A stretch of 64,000 bases of DNA from Ephemeroptericola cinctiostellae (GCF_003339525.1 NZ_CP031124.1:1178001-1242000), one strand, 5' to 3'; shown: positions 1-8,709, counted from the stretch's first letter. A program made the numbers and translations. The notes: generated by a model from the letters alone, not told the origin.

Positions 1-1
1 G

Positions 2-67
2 GTGATTGTGGGGATCTTCTTGGTGGGGAAAGTGGCGGGGCAAAGTAAATCAATTCAAGCAAAGTAA
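2..67 (+). CDS. Possible C-terminal end of an upstream gene (partial)
   Basis: The frame starting at base 2 is open from the left edge and reads a short hydrophobic run (VIVGIFLVG) followed by a polar tail and a TAA at 65-67. This would fit the end of a membrane protein lying upstream in the same direction as the WYL gene. Another frame is open to base 48, so the frame choice is uncertain. Product unknown. It matters only because it suggests the operon at the left edge may begin outside the window. Confidence 0.25.
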   Translation: MIVGIFLVGKVAGQSKSIQAK

Positions 68-111
68 GCAAGATAAAATGAATTGATTTTGATGATGAGA
101 AGGGCTGAAAA

Positions 112-1080
112 ATGGTCAAAAGAGCAAATGACATTGCTGCATTGAGGCTGGGCATGGAATTGCTTAAACGCATCCCTCGCCATCGAAAGATCAGCAGCAA
201 GGAGTTGCATCAACAACTCAATGGCACGCCTTATGAAAGAAGTAAACGCACCATTGAACGGCATTTGATTGCTTTGTGTGAGCATTTTGATATTGAGTGT
301 GATGACAGTTCAAAACCATATGGTTTTCGTTGGAAAGATCAGGCGGGTGGTTTGAGTTTATTGCAAATGAATGAATCAGAAGCTTTATTCATGGAGCTGG
401 CAAGACGGCATTTAAGTGCCTTGTTACCAGCATCTCTACAAAACCACATGCATGGTTTTTTTGAAAATGCACAATCCACGTTACGCCATCATTCAAGCGA
501 TACAGCAAATAACGATTGGTTGAAAAAAGTCATGGTTGTCAATACCTTGCAGCCATTGCTTGTGCCGATGGTGGATGAAAAAGTGTTTAAAGCGGTGAGT
601 GATGCGCTTTATCACAACCATTGGTTGAAAGTGACGTTTAGCAACGCAAAAGGCGAGATCAAAACCAAACAAGTCAAACCTTTGGGCTTGGCACAAAAAG
701 ATGATGGTCGGCTGTATTTGGTTGTGCGATTTGAAGGGCATGAAGGCGTAGCGCAAAACCGCCAACTCGTGCTCAATCGCATTCAAACCGCGCACGACAC
801 AGGGCGCACATTCACCCCGCCTGACGACTTTGACTTGCGCGAGTACGATGCGCGAGGCGGTTTTGGTTTTGGTCATGGAACCCACATTCATCTTGAGTTT
901 GTCATTAAAAAGCACGCAGGGCAGCATTTGTATGAAAGTCGTTTGTCCGAAGACCAAACCATTCAAGCACATGGTGATGAGCTCAAAATACAAGCCACCG
1001 TTGTTGACAGCATGCGTTTGGACAAGTGGTTGTTTAGTTTTGGCTCTGATGTTTGGGGTGTACAGAAGCAAGCCATTTAA
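112..1080 (+). CDS. WYL-domain transcriptional regulator
   Basis: 322 residues. Residues about 10-75 form an N-terminal winged helix (KISSKELHQQL, then RSKRTIERHLIAL as recognition helix). The middle (about 155-235) matches a WYL domain, with the family tripeptide present as the variant LYL in GRLYLVVRFEGH, and the C-terminus has a WCX-like extension. Such proteins (YafY/DeoR-like, and the BrxR/CapW regulators of phage-defence loci) bind a nucleic-acid-like ligand and usually repress their own operon. It is the first complete gene here, followed by a PP2C phosphatase, a DnaQ-like protein and a nuclease on the same strand. A perfect inverted repeat lies directly after its stop. Family assignment is firm; the link to defence is inference from neighbours. 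Confidence 0.85.
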   Translation: MVKRANDIAALRLGMELLKRIPRHRKISSKELHQQLNGTPYERSKRTIERHLIALCEHFDIECDDSSKPYGFRWKDQAGGLSLLQMNESEALFMELARRHLSALLPASLQNHMHGFFENAQSTLRHHSSDTANNDWLKKVMVVNTLQPLLVPMVDEKVFKAVSDALYHNHWLKVTFSNAKGEIKTKQVKPLGLAQKDDGRLYLVVRFEGHEGVAQNRQLVLNRIQTAHDTGRTFTPPDDFDLREYDARGGFGFGHGTHIHLEFVIKKHAGQHLYESRLSEDQTIQAHGDELKIQATVVDSMRLDKWLFSFGSDVWGVQKQAI

Positions 1081-1097
1081 TTTTCACGTATTTATTT

Positions 1098-1130
1098 TTG
1101 TGCGACACAAAATGTCGCACAATTTGTTTT
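1098..1130 (+). terminator. Perfect 10-bp inverted repeat between WYL and PP2C genes (terminator, attenuator or operator)
   Basis: TTGTGCGACA (1098-1107), five-base loop CAAAA, TGTCGCACAA (1113-1122), then TTTGTTTT. The T-rich tail fits an intrinsic terminator or attenuator for the WYL transcript. The perfect symmetry would also suit a dimeric regulator, possibly the WYL protein itself, acting on the genes that start at 1157. Confidence 0.55.
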
Positions 1131-1156
1131 AATCATGGCTTAAACCACATAACAGG

Positions 1157-1921
1157 ATGGCCATGTTCACTGTCACCACCACGCAGCATCGAGGCAAACA
1201 ACAACGCGAGCAACAAGATGCCTTGTTCGATGGCACGCGTACAGTCCAATCGCTCAATCACCCTGTCAGCTGCAACGCCCATCACACCAAAGGGTTGTTA
1301 ATTGCGGTGGCTGATGGCGTATCTGTCAGTCCACATCCCGATTTAGCCAGTCGATATTGGATGGACATGCTGGCTCAAACTCAGCACAGCCATTCTTTTG
1401 ACGCGCGTTTGCTTCGTCAAATACACTCACAAATGTGCAAAAAAATGGCGAGGGGCGAGACCTACGGCTCATCCACCACACTGGTCGCGGCGAGCATCAA
1501 AAACAATTTGTGCACCATTCTCAATGTCGGCGACAGCCGCGCGTATCACATCAATACCCAAGGCGACTGGCAGCAGCTCAGTCATGACCACACCGTGCTC
1601 AATGAATTCATCGCTTCAGGTCAAGCGCAATCGGATGAAGATTATGCCGACATTTACAGCGGTTTAGCACATTGTTTGGTGGCGGATGAGGGCGCATTTG
1701 ATTTTGCCATTGCGCGGGCTGAAAAATCTTTAGCTGTCGGTGAGTGCATATTGCTGTGCTCCGACGGCGTGCACGACGTACTCAGTGCTGAAGTTTTGCA
1801 ACAGAGCTTTAAGGAATATCCACCCAGAGAATGCGTCACGCATTGGCGCAAGCAAATTTTGCGCATGGGCGCACCTGACAATTTTAGTATTGTGTTGGCT
1901 CAACTTGAATCCTTGGCGTAA
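1157..1921 (+). CDS. PP2C-family Ser/Thr protein phosphatase
   Basis: 254 residues, a single PP2C catalytic domain. Visible motifs: IAVADGVS near residue 50 (metal-binding Asp-Gly), a GSSTTLVAA block, NVGDSRAYHI, LLCSDGVHDVLS (metal Asp-Gly) and the C-terminal APDNFSIVLAQ (Asp-Asn). The metal-binding aspartates are therefore present and the enzyme should be active. PP2C enzymes remove phosphate from Ser/Thr in a Mg/Mn-dependent way and normally oppose a Hanks-type kinase. No kinase gene is visible here, so a partner may lie left of the window. Start chosen at ATG 1157 after an AGG-like ribosome site. The next gene follows after 48 bases. Confidence 0.88.
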   Translation: MAMFTVTTTQHRGKQQREQQDALFDGTRTVQSLNHPVSCNAHHTKGLLIAVADGVSVSPHPDLASRYWMDMLAQTQHSHSFDARLLRQIHSQMCKKMARGETYGSSTTLVAASIKNNLCTILNVGDSRAYHINTQGDWQQLSHDHTVLNEFIASGQAQSDEDYADIYSGLAHCLVADEGAFDFAIARAEKSLAVGECILLCSDGVHDVLSAEVLQQSFKEYPPRECVTHWRKQILRMGAPDNFSIVLAQLESLA

Positions 1922-1969
1922 TCAAATCAATACGTTTCGAGATATAGCAAAAACGAAGAAAGGAAAATA

Positions 1970-2890
1970 ATGGGCTGGATAGACGACGTGACCGAGCTGT
2001 ATGTGAGCATTCGACATCAAAAAAATGATGAGACTGATGAGAGCAATCAACACACCCTTGAAATCGCTGCCGTTGAACTCAAGCACGGCGTGGAAACGGG
2101 TTGGGATTTTTGTTGCGCCATTCAACGCATCCATGCCTTTGAGCAATGGACACACATCGAACGCGCTCAATCTCAACAGCAACTCACCGAGTTTTTAACA
2201 CGGATAAATGACGCGGTGCTCTACACCTATTATGGACAAATAGACTGCTTGCCATTGGAGCGACTGCTTAAACAATTGAACCTACCCAAGCTGAGTGCAA
2301 ATGCTTTGTTCGGCGATGCCATACAAGAACGCGCACGCCGTCGGTTTGTGCATCATTCTTGTGACTTGCTTTGGGTGGCGCAGCAATTGGGCATTTCGCA
2401 TGACGATAATCGAATGACAGCCTTGCAAGAAGCGCAGTTGCTCGCGCAGATTACACTGAAATTACTGCTGACGGATAAGCCGAAAGAGATGGACTGGGGC
2501 ATGTTTGAGCGCATAGAATTGCAGCGCTTGAACCAAATACGCCAAACGTACGACATCGATGGGCACGTCGTATTTCAAACCGATGCCGACACCAGTGGCT
2601 TGCTTGAAAATGAAAATGGTCATTGTGTGGTGACATCCATCAACCACCGCTGGGTTTGGCAGCACAATGCCATGTCAGATGGTCAAATTCAAGTCATGAA
2701 TGTGGTTCAAATGCGCATTGATGCATTGATTGATGCGCGTATCATGGCGAGAAAAAATGAAGCAGTTGAGTCAAAAAGTCGATTCGATGCAAATGGAGTG
2801 ATTTATTTTGATGTGCAAGGTATTCGCCTTGTTTGGTTGTCGGATGGTGAAGTGTTTAATTTAATGAAGGAGGGAAATGTAGATGGGTGA
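1970..2890 (+). CDS. Unknown protein with a degenerate DnaQ/DEDD exonuclease-like domain
   Basis: 306 residues. Residues about 28-165 follow the order of a DnaQ (epsilon-type) exonuclease: LEIAAVEL resembles the strand IIEIGAVE, YYGQIDCLPLERLL sits where HNAxFD is expected, and MTALQEAQLLAQI sits where HxALxDA is expected. The first Asp-x-Glu motif is missing and the third motif has Met for His and Glu for Asp; only the middle Asp is clearly kept. I infer a non-catalytic or altered DEDD fold, perhaps nucleic-acid binding. The C-terminal 120 residues match nothing I recognise. A GGA-rich ribosome site precedes the ATG, and the 3' end overlaps the nuclease gene by 8 bases, so the two are probably co-translated. 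Confidence 0.6.
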   Translation: MGWIDDVTELYVSIRHQKNDETDESNQHTLEIAAVELKHGVETGWDFCCAIQRIHAFEQWTHIERAQSQQQLTEFLTRINDAVLYTYYGQIDCLPLERLLKQLNLPKLSANALFGDAIQERARRRFVHHSCDLLWVAQQLGISHDDNRMTALQEAQLLAQITLKLLLTDKPKEMDWGMFERIELQRLNQIRQTYDIDGHVVFQTDADTSGLLENENGHCVVTSINHRWVWQHNAMSDGQIQVMNVVQMRIDALIDARIMARKNEAVESKSRFDANGVIYFDVQGIRLVWLSDGEVFNLMKEGNVDG

Positions 2891-4271
2891 AGACTTAAAA
2901 GCAATGACAGACTTATTTGAAAAACTGTCAATGTATCATTTGGCACAGCAGGAAATGGAAAAATCACAAGTCAATGGTTTCAATATATTCACCATTTTGC
3001 GCAAGCCAGGTGAGGAAGTGGCATTGCACTCGCGATTTTTAGCGGAACTGCTCAGCCCAAAAGGAAGCCATGGCAAAGGTGATGTGTTTCAAAAGCTGTT
3101 TATCGAGCAGGTCATCAATAACGCAATCGGAACGGAAGAAGATGATTGGCAACGTTCACCGATAAGCACTGACTCAAGTTTTAGCTGTTACTACGAAAAT
3201 AGCGATGACGTTGATGGGCGAATTGACCTTGTTTTGCGCCGCAATGATTGTGCGGTTGTCATTGAAAATAAAATTTACGCCTCAGACCAAAAAAGTCAAT
3301 TGAAAAGGTACTTTGAGGCCGCTAAAGTATGGGTAGGCGATGAAGCCAAGGTTTATGTGGTTTATCTTAATCTGTATGGTGAGGATGTAAGTGATAACGG
3401 GCGTGGTGGACTGGCCAATAAAGATTACGGCATCATCACTTATGAGACAGACATCAAGAATTGGCTTGAGTCATGTGCGAAAGAGGCATTTGATGTACCG
3501 CACTTGCGTGAAACCATTGTGCAGTACAAACGACTTGTTGAGCGATTGACGGGACAAACATTATCAGCGAGGTATAAAATGAAGGTTAAAGAACTATTGA
3601 AACAAGGCAATAATTTCAAGTTGGCGGTTGAAGTCAGCAAAACCCTTAAAGGCATTCAGCTGGACACACAAATGGCAATTTGGCGAGAGCTGAAAGAGTC
3701 ATTGAAGAATAAAAGCTTTACTTTTAACTATGTGGGTAGCACGTTTGAAGAAAAGGAAAAGAATTCTGCGGAGGTTTTTGAAAAAAAATTCGTAAAAAAA
3801 TACTATGATTTGAGATCGGCCACCAGACATTATGGGCTTGAATGTCGTTTAGGTGATTTTCAAAATGAGTTCGGCATTCATTTTTATATTGAACTGGGTC
3901 ATCGGCTTTATTTTGGATTTGCAGTATCTAAAGGTAAAGTTAGAGGAAAACATGCTACTAATGAAAAATTAAAAACATTATGTTCAGAGGTATCAGGATT
4001 GTTTGAATTGACTCAAGGAGACAAGGGGGAACCAATGTGGTGGTTGGGCGGAAAGATTGGAATACCTAAGCGCATGATTAACATGAAAACGATTGATGCT
4101 GAAGGTTCACATTTCACCGATTTGGTTAACCCCGAAAAGCGTAAAGAATGGATTGAAGAAACAAGCAATCAAATCGTCACACTGATTGAAGACTTCAACA
4201 GAAATTGCGGTTCATTGTTAAGTAAATCTAATTTTGAATTTGTTTCTTCAAATGATACAAACGGTTGCTGA
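2883..4271 (+). CDS. PD-(D/E)XK nuclease family protein (PDDEXK_4-like)
   Basis: 462 residues. The N-terminal third carries the signature of this group: NIFTILRKPGEEVALHSRFLA (31-51 region), then Asp115 in GRIDLVL and Glu128-x-Lys130 in VIENKI, followed by a Gln/Tyr-containing helix (QLKRYFEAA). These are the metal-binding residues of the PD-(D/E)XK nuclease fold, so DNA or RNA cleavage is plausible. The C-terminal 250 residues are unassigned. A near-perfect Shine-Dalgarno (AAGGAGG at 2868-2874) lies inside the end of the preceding gene, and the two genes overlap by 8 bases. Family members are often found in defence islands; the target is unknown. Confidence 0.75.
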   Translation: MGEDLKAMTDLFEKLSMYHLAQQEMEKSQVNGFNIFTILRKPGEEVALHSRFLAELLSPKGSHGKGDVFQKLFIEQVINNAIGTEEDDWQRSPISTDSSFSCYYENSDDVDGRIDLVLRRNDCAVVIENKIYASDQKSQLKRYFEAAKVWVGDEAKVYVVYLNLYGEDVSDNGRGGLANKDYGIITYETDIKNWLESCAKEAFDVPHLRETIVQYKRLVERLTGQTLSARYKMKVKELLKQGNNFKLAVEVSKTLKGIQLDTQMAIWRELKESLKNKSFTFNYVGSTFEEKEKNSAEVFEKKFVKKYYDLRSATRHYGLECRLGDFQNEFGIHFYIELGHRLYFGFAVSKGKVRGKHATNEKLKTLCSEVSGLFELTQGDKGEPMWWLGGKIGIPKRMINMKTIDAEGSHFTDLVNPEKRKEWIEETSNQIVTLIEDFNRNCGSLLSKSNFEFVSSNDTNGC

Positions 4272-4328
4272 TTAAAACACAACAATAGTTTAGAGCCTTA
4301 ATCAGCGGGCTGTTATACAATGTGGGTT

Positions 4329-4365
4329 TGCACGGTTTGTACCGTGCAGCCCATTTTTTATGGGC
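4329..4365 (+). terminator. Double hairpin terminator after the nuclease operon
   Basis: TGCACGGT-TTGT-ACCGTGCA (4329-4348) is directly followed by GCCCA-TTTTTTA-TGGGC (4349-4365) with a T6 run. It separates the accessory operon from rimO. Confidence 0.7.
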
Positions 4366-4386
4366 AAAACACACATAGAGAATGCC

Positions 4387-5742
4387 ATGACTGACTTAAA
4401 TTCCCCTAAAATCGGTTTCGTTTCACTCGGTTGCCCGAAGGCACTGGTTGATTCCGAAGATATTTTGACCAAACTGCGCACGGAGGGTTATGCGATTTCG
4501 CCGTCGTATGAAGATGCGGATTTGGTTGTGGTCAATACCTGCGGTTTTATTGACAGCGCGGTGCAAGAGTCGCTGGATGCGATTGGCGAGGCGTTGCACG
4601 AGAATGGTAAAGTCGTGGTGACGGGCTGTTTGGGCGCACGTACGGATGAGAACGGTGACAACATGGTGCGCGCGATGCATCCTAAAGTGTTGGCGGTGAC
4701 GGGGCCGCATGCAACGAATGAGGTGCTGGATGCGGTGCATTTACATTTGCCGCGTCCACATGAGCCGTTCATTGATTTGTTGCCACCGCAGGGCATTAAA
4801 TTGACGCCGAAACATTATGCGTATTTAAAAATTTCTGAGGGCTGTAATCATCGTTGCACGTTTTGCATCATCCCATCATTGCGTGGTGATTTGGTGTCGC
4901 GCCCGATTGGTGAAGTGGTGAAAGAAGCCGAAAAATTGGTGCAGTCTGGTGTGAAAGAGCTGCTTGTGGTGTCGCAGGACACCAGCGCGTACGGCGTGGA
5001 TGTGAAATTCCGCACGGGTTTCATCAATGGTCGTCCTGTCAAAACCCACATGCAGGAGTTGGTCGGTGAGTTGGCGCAGTTGGGTGCGTGGGTGCGTTTG
5101 CATTATGTGTATCCATATCCGCACGTGGACAATGTGATTGAGTTGATGAATCAAGCAGCAGTCAACGGTCATGGTCGCGTCTTGCCTTACCTTGATGTGC
5201 CGTTTCAACATGCCCATCCGCGTGTGTTGAAGGCAATGAAGCGCCCTGCGAATGGTGAAAAAGTGCTTGAACGCATCAATGCGTGGCGCAATGCGTGCCC
5301 TGATTTGACGATTCGTTCAACATTCATTGCTGGCTTTCCGAGCGAGACCGAAGAAGAGTTTGAATACTTGCTGGACTTCTTGGACGAAGCGCAATTGGAT
5401 CGCGTCGGTTGTTTCGCTTATTCGCCTGTGGATGGTGCGGTGGCCAATCAAATTGAAGGTGCGTTGCCTGATGAAGTCCGCGAGGAGCGTACAGCGCGTT
5501 TCATGGAGAAGCAGCAAGGCATCAGTACGGCGCGTTTGGCGAAAAAAATCGGTTCGGTGCAGACTGTGCTGATTGATGAAGTGGATGAGGACGGTGCGAT
5601 TGCCCGCAGCATGGCGGATGCGCCCGAAATCGATGGTTCGGTCTACATTGATTACACTGAAACGCCGCTGGAAGTGGGGCAATTTGTTGATGTGAAAATT
5701 CATGCCAGCGATGAGTATGATTTGTGGGGTGAGTTGGTTTAA
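4387..5742 (+). CDS. rimO: Ribosomal protein S12 methylthiotransferase RimO
   Basis: About 451 residues with all three parts of a methylthiotransferase: an N-terminal UPF0004 domain ([22 protein letters not shown] and VTGCLGAR carrying the three cysteines of the auxiliary cluster), a radical-SAM core with CNHRCTFC, and a C-terminal TRAM domain. RimO adds a methylthio group to the conserved aspartate of ribosomal protein S12 in the cytoplasm. The ATG at 4387 ([11 protein letters not shown]) with an AGAG ribosome site is preferred over the in-frame ATG at 4360, which sits in the upstream terminator. It is a single gene ended by its own terminator. Confidence 0.95.
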   Translation: MTDLNSPKIGFVSLGCPKALVDSEDILTKLRTEGYAISPSYEDADLVVVNTCGFIDSAVQESLDAIGEALHENGKVVVTGCLGARTDENGDNMVRAMHPKVLAVTGPHATNEVLDAVHLHLPRPHEPFIDLLPPQGIKLTPKHYAYLKISEGCNHRCTFCIIPSLRGDLVSRPIGEVVKEAEKLVQSGVKELLVVSQDTSAYGVDVKFRTGFINGRPVKTHMQELVGELAQLGAWVRLHYVYPYPHVDNVIELMNQAAVNGHGRVLPYLDVPFQHAHPRVLKAMKRPANGEKVLERINAWRNACPDLTIRSTFIAGFPSETEEEFEYLLDFLDEAQLDRVGCFAYSPVDGAVANQIEGALPDEVREERTARFMEKQQGISTARLAKKIGSVQTVLIDEVDEDGAIARSMADAPEIDGSVYIDYTETPLEVGQFVDVKIHASDEYDLWGELV

Positions 5743-5753
5743 ACCCATATTTG

Positions 5754-5787
5754 AAAAGCCGTTTTGCCCAGTGCATGCGGCTTTTTT
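5754..5787 (+). terminator. Rho-independent terminator of rimO
   Basis: AAAAGCCG (5754-5761) pairs with CGGCTTTT (5778-5785), followed by a T run. Confidence 0.75.
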
Positions 5788-5800
5788 ATTGGAGAACATA

Positions 5801-7024
5801 ATGAAGTCTGGTGTGCGCTTATTCGGCATGGGTTCAATGGTTGTGTGGTTATTCTTGTCATTGTCGTTATCAGTTTGGACAGGTTCGGCTTTTGCTAAAA
5901 ATCCATACCCAAATGCAGGCGTGTGTGATGGTTTGCCCAAAGTGAATGTGAAAACCATTTCGGGGACTTGCATGGGTGTGGTGGCATCGGATTTGAAAAT
6001 GCCACGCGGCGTGTTGCCGTTATCTGATGCTGAGGTTTGGGTGACCGAAATGGGTTCATGGGAAAAGAATCACGGTCGCTTGAGCCGTTTGTCTTTGCAG
6101 GGCAATGGCAGTTTTGTGCGCAGCACGTTGTTGGATGGCCTTGATCGACCCCACGCGATTGTGCTGGGGCGTGATGGTTGGGTGTATGTGGCGGAGGCGG
6201 GGCGGATTGTGCGCTTGAATCCAAAATCGAGCCCGCTTGTTGCCGAAACTGTGTTGACGGAGTTGCCCGATGAGGGGCATCATCCACTCAAACAAATGGT
6301 GTTTGATGCGAATGGCGATTTGTACCTGAGCATGGGGGCGAGAACCGATCATTGCGAAGGCAAAGACAATGCCGCTGCGGGTTTTCCATGTCAAGAAGCG
6401 CGGGGTGAGCGTGCGACGGCAAGCATTTGGAAAATCACGTCTTTGTTGAATCAGCCACGCATCAGTGTGTATGCCCGTGGGTTGCGCAATGCAATGGGTA
6501 TGGCGTGGAGTCCATTGGGTGCTTTGGTCGTTACCGACAATGGTCGGGACAATATTGCTCAAGCGGATAAACAATTGAGCGATGCCCAGTTGCCGCACGA
6601 TGAGTTGAATGTGGTGAAGCAGGGGCATGATTATGGCTGGCCATATTGCTATGACAACAACCGTTTGAATCCAGAATACCGCATGCGTTCAAAGGCATGT
6701 GCGGGTAAGGTCAAGCCCGCTCAACTGTTGCCTGCACACAGCGCGCCGCTGGGCATTCTGTTGTATCCAAACGATGGCGAAATCACGGCGTTGCGGGGCC
6801 AATTCTTGATTGCTTTACATGGTTACCGTGACACGGGGCATCGGGTGATCAGCGTGAATGCAGAAACGATGGGCTCATCACATGAGGTTGTGGGCGCTTG
6901 GGCTGCGACGGACAATCAACCGATGGGGGCGCCCGTTGAGCTGCGTGCGTCGCCATCGGGTAAACTGTACATCACGGATGATCGCAATGGTGCTTTGTTG
7001 CGTTTGACTCATGCGACACGCTGA
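5801..7024 (+). CDS. Exported PQQ-dependent sugar dehydrogenase-like beta-propeller protein
   Basis: 407 residues from ATG 5801, chosen because GGAG lies just upstream and because the protein then opens with a clean signal peptide (hydrophobic LFLSLSLSVW, cleavage after SAFA). The mature part has repeated propeller blades, for example PHAIVLGRDGWVYVAEAGRI, and ELNVVKQGHDYGWPYCYDNN, which is characteristic of the sorbosone/soluble glucose dehydrogenase family. Family members oxidise sugars in the periplasm using pyrroloquinoline quinone. No PQQ biosynthesis genes are visible in the window, so the cofactor would have to come from elsewhere in the genome or from the medium. Substrate cannot be read from the sequence. 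Confidence 0.8.
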   Translation: MKSGVRLFGMGSMVVWLFLSLSLSVWTGSAFAKNPYPNAGVCDGLPKVNVKTISGTCMGVVASDLKMPRGVLPLSDAEVWVTEMGSWEKNHGRLSRLSLQGNGSFVRSTLLDGLDRPHAIVLGRDGWVYVAEAGRIVRLNPKSSPLVAETVLTELPDEGHHPLKQMVFDANGDLYLSMGARTDHCEGKDNAAAGFPCQEARGERATASIWKITSLLNQPRISVYARGLRNAMGMAWSPLGALVVTDNGRDNIAQADKQLSDAQLPHDELNVVKQGHDYGWPYCYDNNRLNPEYRMRSKACAGKVKPAQLLPAHSAPLGILLYPNDGEITALRGQFLIALHGYRDTGHRVISVNAETMGSSHEVVGAWAATDNQPMGAPVELRASPSGKLYITDDRNGALLRLTHATR

Positions 7025-7127
7025 CGAGGATTTAATCATTGATTGGTGCGTTGATTGGTGCTTCGGTTGAGGTTTTGATTGGTATTTAGGTTGTTTTTTG
7101 GTTGCACCTTCATCACGCAACGGCAAC

Positions 7128-7160
7128 AACAGGGCATTGGAATGCCCTGTTTAATTGTTT
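7128..7160 (+). terminator. Terminator after the sugar dehydrogenase
   Basis: Perfect stem AACAGGGCATT (7128-7138) / AATGCCCTGTT (7141-7151) with a very short loop, then TAATTGTTT. It lies between two converging genes and could serve both. Confidence 0.65.
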
Positions 7161-7238
7161 ATTGCAGTTATTGCTGTTGTTGTTTATTACGGTTTGTTGC
7201 AATGTAAAAATAGACGGTTTGCCTTGAGTTTCTGCACG

Positions 7239-8357
7239 TTAAAAATATTGACGCAGGTGCTCAGCTGTCACCACTTGGGCTCGGATCTCATGTAAGTAAT
7301 CGATCAGTCCAACGAATTTATCGTATGACCAATAAATGCTCGATGGTTCTGTGTTGTCGATTCGGTGCAATAAAAAGATCAATAAACCACCGTAATTGTG
7401 GCAATCATATACGAGTTTTTTGGCCTTGTCTAAACTCACACCAGGCAGCAAATTAATGATTTTTAATTGTGTTTTGTCGCCTGTTTTTGATTGCAAGCCC
7501 TCAATGACGGTTCGACCCATGGCAAAGTAACTTGTGATGATGTTTTGTGTGTCTTGGTTGTAACCACCATTGGCGTACGCCACAATGTCTGCTGATCCAC
7601 CCATGCCTTGATTTTCTAGTTCCAATTTACAGCTGTTCAGTTCTTTGAGTTGATCTTGATACGACAATGTTTTCAGGTTAATGTGATTGTAAGTGTGGTT
7701 GACCATCACGACGCCGTTACCGTGCATTTCTTTCAGTTGTGTCCATGTGCAATAGTCTGTTTTTCCGACACGGCTGGGGGCGATGGCGAGGGTGAATTTA
7801 TAACCATAGCGGCGAAGCTTGGGGTAAATGACGTTGTATTGATCGTTCCATGCATCGTCTGTCCAAATTAAAACCTTCCCTTGTGATGAATCCATCGTGT
7901 CAAACGAATAAAATTGAACATTCGCTGCCCCCAAAGTGTTGGTATCGACCCGCACTTGGTAGCTGACGATGGGCATGTAAGTGAAATTTGCTTTTGTTGC
8001 GCCTGTTGAAAACACAAAATCTTTCCAGCCTAATAAAAACTCATTGCGCCCTTTGATGAAGCTGCCTGCAGAAATTTTAAAGTAACCATACTGTGTGTTG
8101 TCCGTTTTTAGCGAAAAATACACCGTGATGGCATTGATGTTTTCTGGGGCATCAATGTTGAGGCTTAGCATATAACGTTCACTGATGTTTAAAAAGAAAT
8201 GGGTGGTGTCGAATGTCCCCGCATTTCTTCGCGCTGTGACGAAGGTGTTCACAGGCACACGAAGTTGTAGATAGTTGTTGGCATCCACACCGACGGAGCC
8301 GGTGGTGTTGATGTTTGAGAATAGATTGCTGCCTTGAAAGTTGATGAGTTGGCTCAT
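7239..8357 (-). CDS. Polysaccharide deacetylase (NodB fold) with an N-terminal beta-rich module
   Basis: 372 residues. The C-terminal two thirds (from about 160) carry NodB homology motifs: VLIWTDDAWND (motif 1 with the catalytic and metal Asp pair) and VNHTYNHIN (motif 2 metal histidines). This suggests a metal-dependent N- or O-deacetylase of a glycan. The first 150 residues look like a beta-sandwich of the carbohydrate-binding or tail-spike kind. There is no signal peptide, unlike typical cell-wall deacetylases, which suggests a phage- or capsule-related origin or an unusual export route. An AAAGG ribosome site stands 7 bases before the ATG. The upstream region is AT-rich and contains a perfect 22-bp palindrome. 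Confidence 0.72.
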   Translation of the reverse strand: MSQLINFQGSNLFSNINTTGSVGVDANNYLQLRVPVNTFVTARRNAGTFDTTHFFLNISERYMLSLNIDAPENINAITVYFSLKTDNTQYGYFKISAGSFIKGRNEFLLGWKDFVFSTGATKANFTYMPIVSYQVRVDTNTLGAANVQFYSFDTMDSSQGKVLIWTDDAWNDQYNVIYPKLRRYGYKFTLAIAPSRVGKTDYCTWTQLKEMHGNGVVMVNHTYNHINLKTLSYQDQLKELNSCKLELENQGMGGSADIVAYANGGYNQDTQNIITSYFAMGRTVIEGLQSKTGDKTQLKIINLLPGVSLDKAKKLVYDCHNYGGLLIFLLHRIDNTEPSSIYWSYDKFVGLIDYLHEIRAQVVTAEHLRQYF

Positions 8358-8481
8358 GTGAACGCCTTTGGGCTTAAGTGTTTGGATGGAAGTGATGGGG
8401 TGGTGCTGTAATCAAACGAAATGAGTGAATTCTATTGATTGTTTTCATGTATCAATATTTCAATTTAATGTTGTTCTGTTG

Positions 8482-8503
8482 ATATACAACATTGGTTGTA
8501 TAT
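8482..8503. promoter_or_regulatory. 22-bp palindrome, candidate operator
   Basis: ATATACAAC-ATTG-GTTGTATAT, perfect over both 9-base arms, about 125 bases upstream of the deacetylase start. It has the size and symmetry of a dimeric repressor site. No regulator gene is adjacent. Confidence 0.45.
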
Positions 8504-8531
8504 TATATTTGTTGTGTTGGTGTGTCAAATG

Positions 8532-8558
8532 AAAAAAGCCAACCCAGTGGGTTGGCTT
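8532..8558 (-). terminator. Rho-independent terminator on the minus strand
   Basis: AAGCCAACCC (8536-8545), loop AGT, GGGTTGGCTT (8549-8558). On the minus strand the stem is followed by a T6 run. It terminates transcripts coming from the dienelactone hydrolase gene at 8710. Confidence 0.75.
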
Positions 8559-8709
8559 CAGTCAATGTAAAATTCAGGCGGATGCGTTGTCGGTTGATGC
8601 AAAAAATATGTGTTTCAATGAGACGTTGAAAGGCAATCCTATCTTTTTTAATTTTTCGAAGGTCGGTTTTTTTAATGGGTCGATGTGCCATTGACAATCA
8701 ATGTCAAGC

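Noticed and set aside
8503..8697. 64-codon minus-strand frame downstream of the dienelactone hydrolase
   Set aside because: Its last part reads straight through the strong terminator at 8532-8558 and the product shows no known motif; probably chance.
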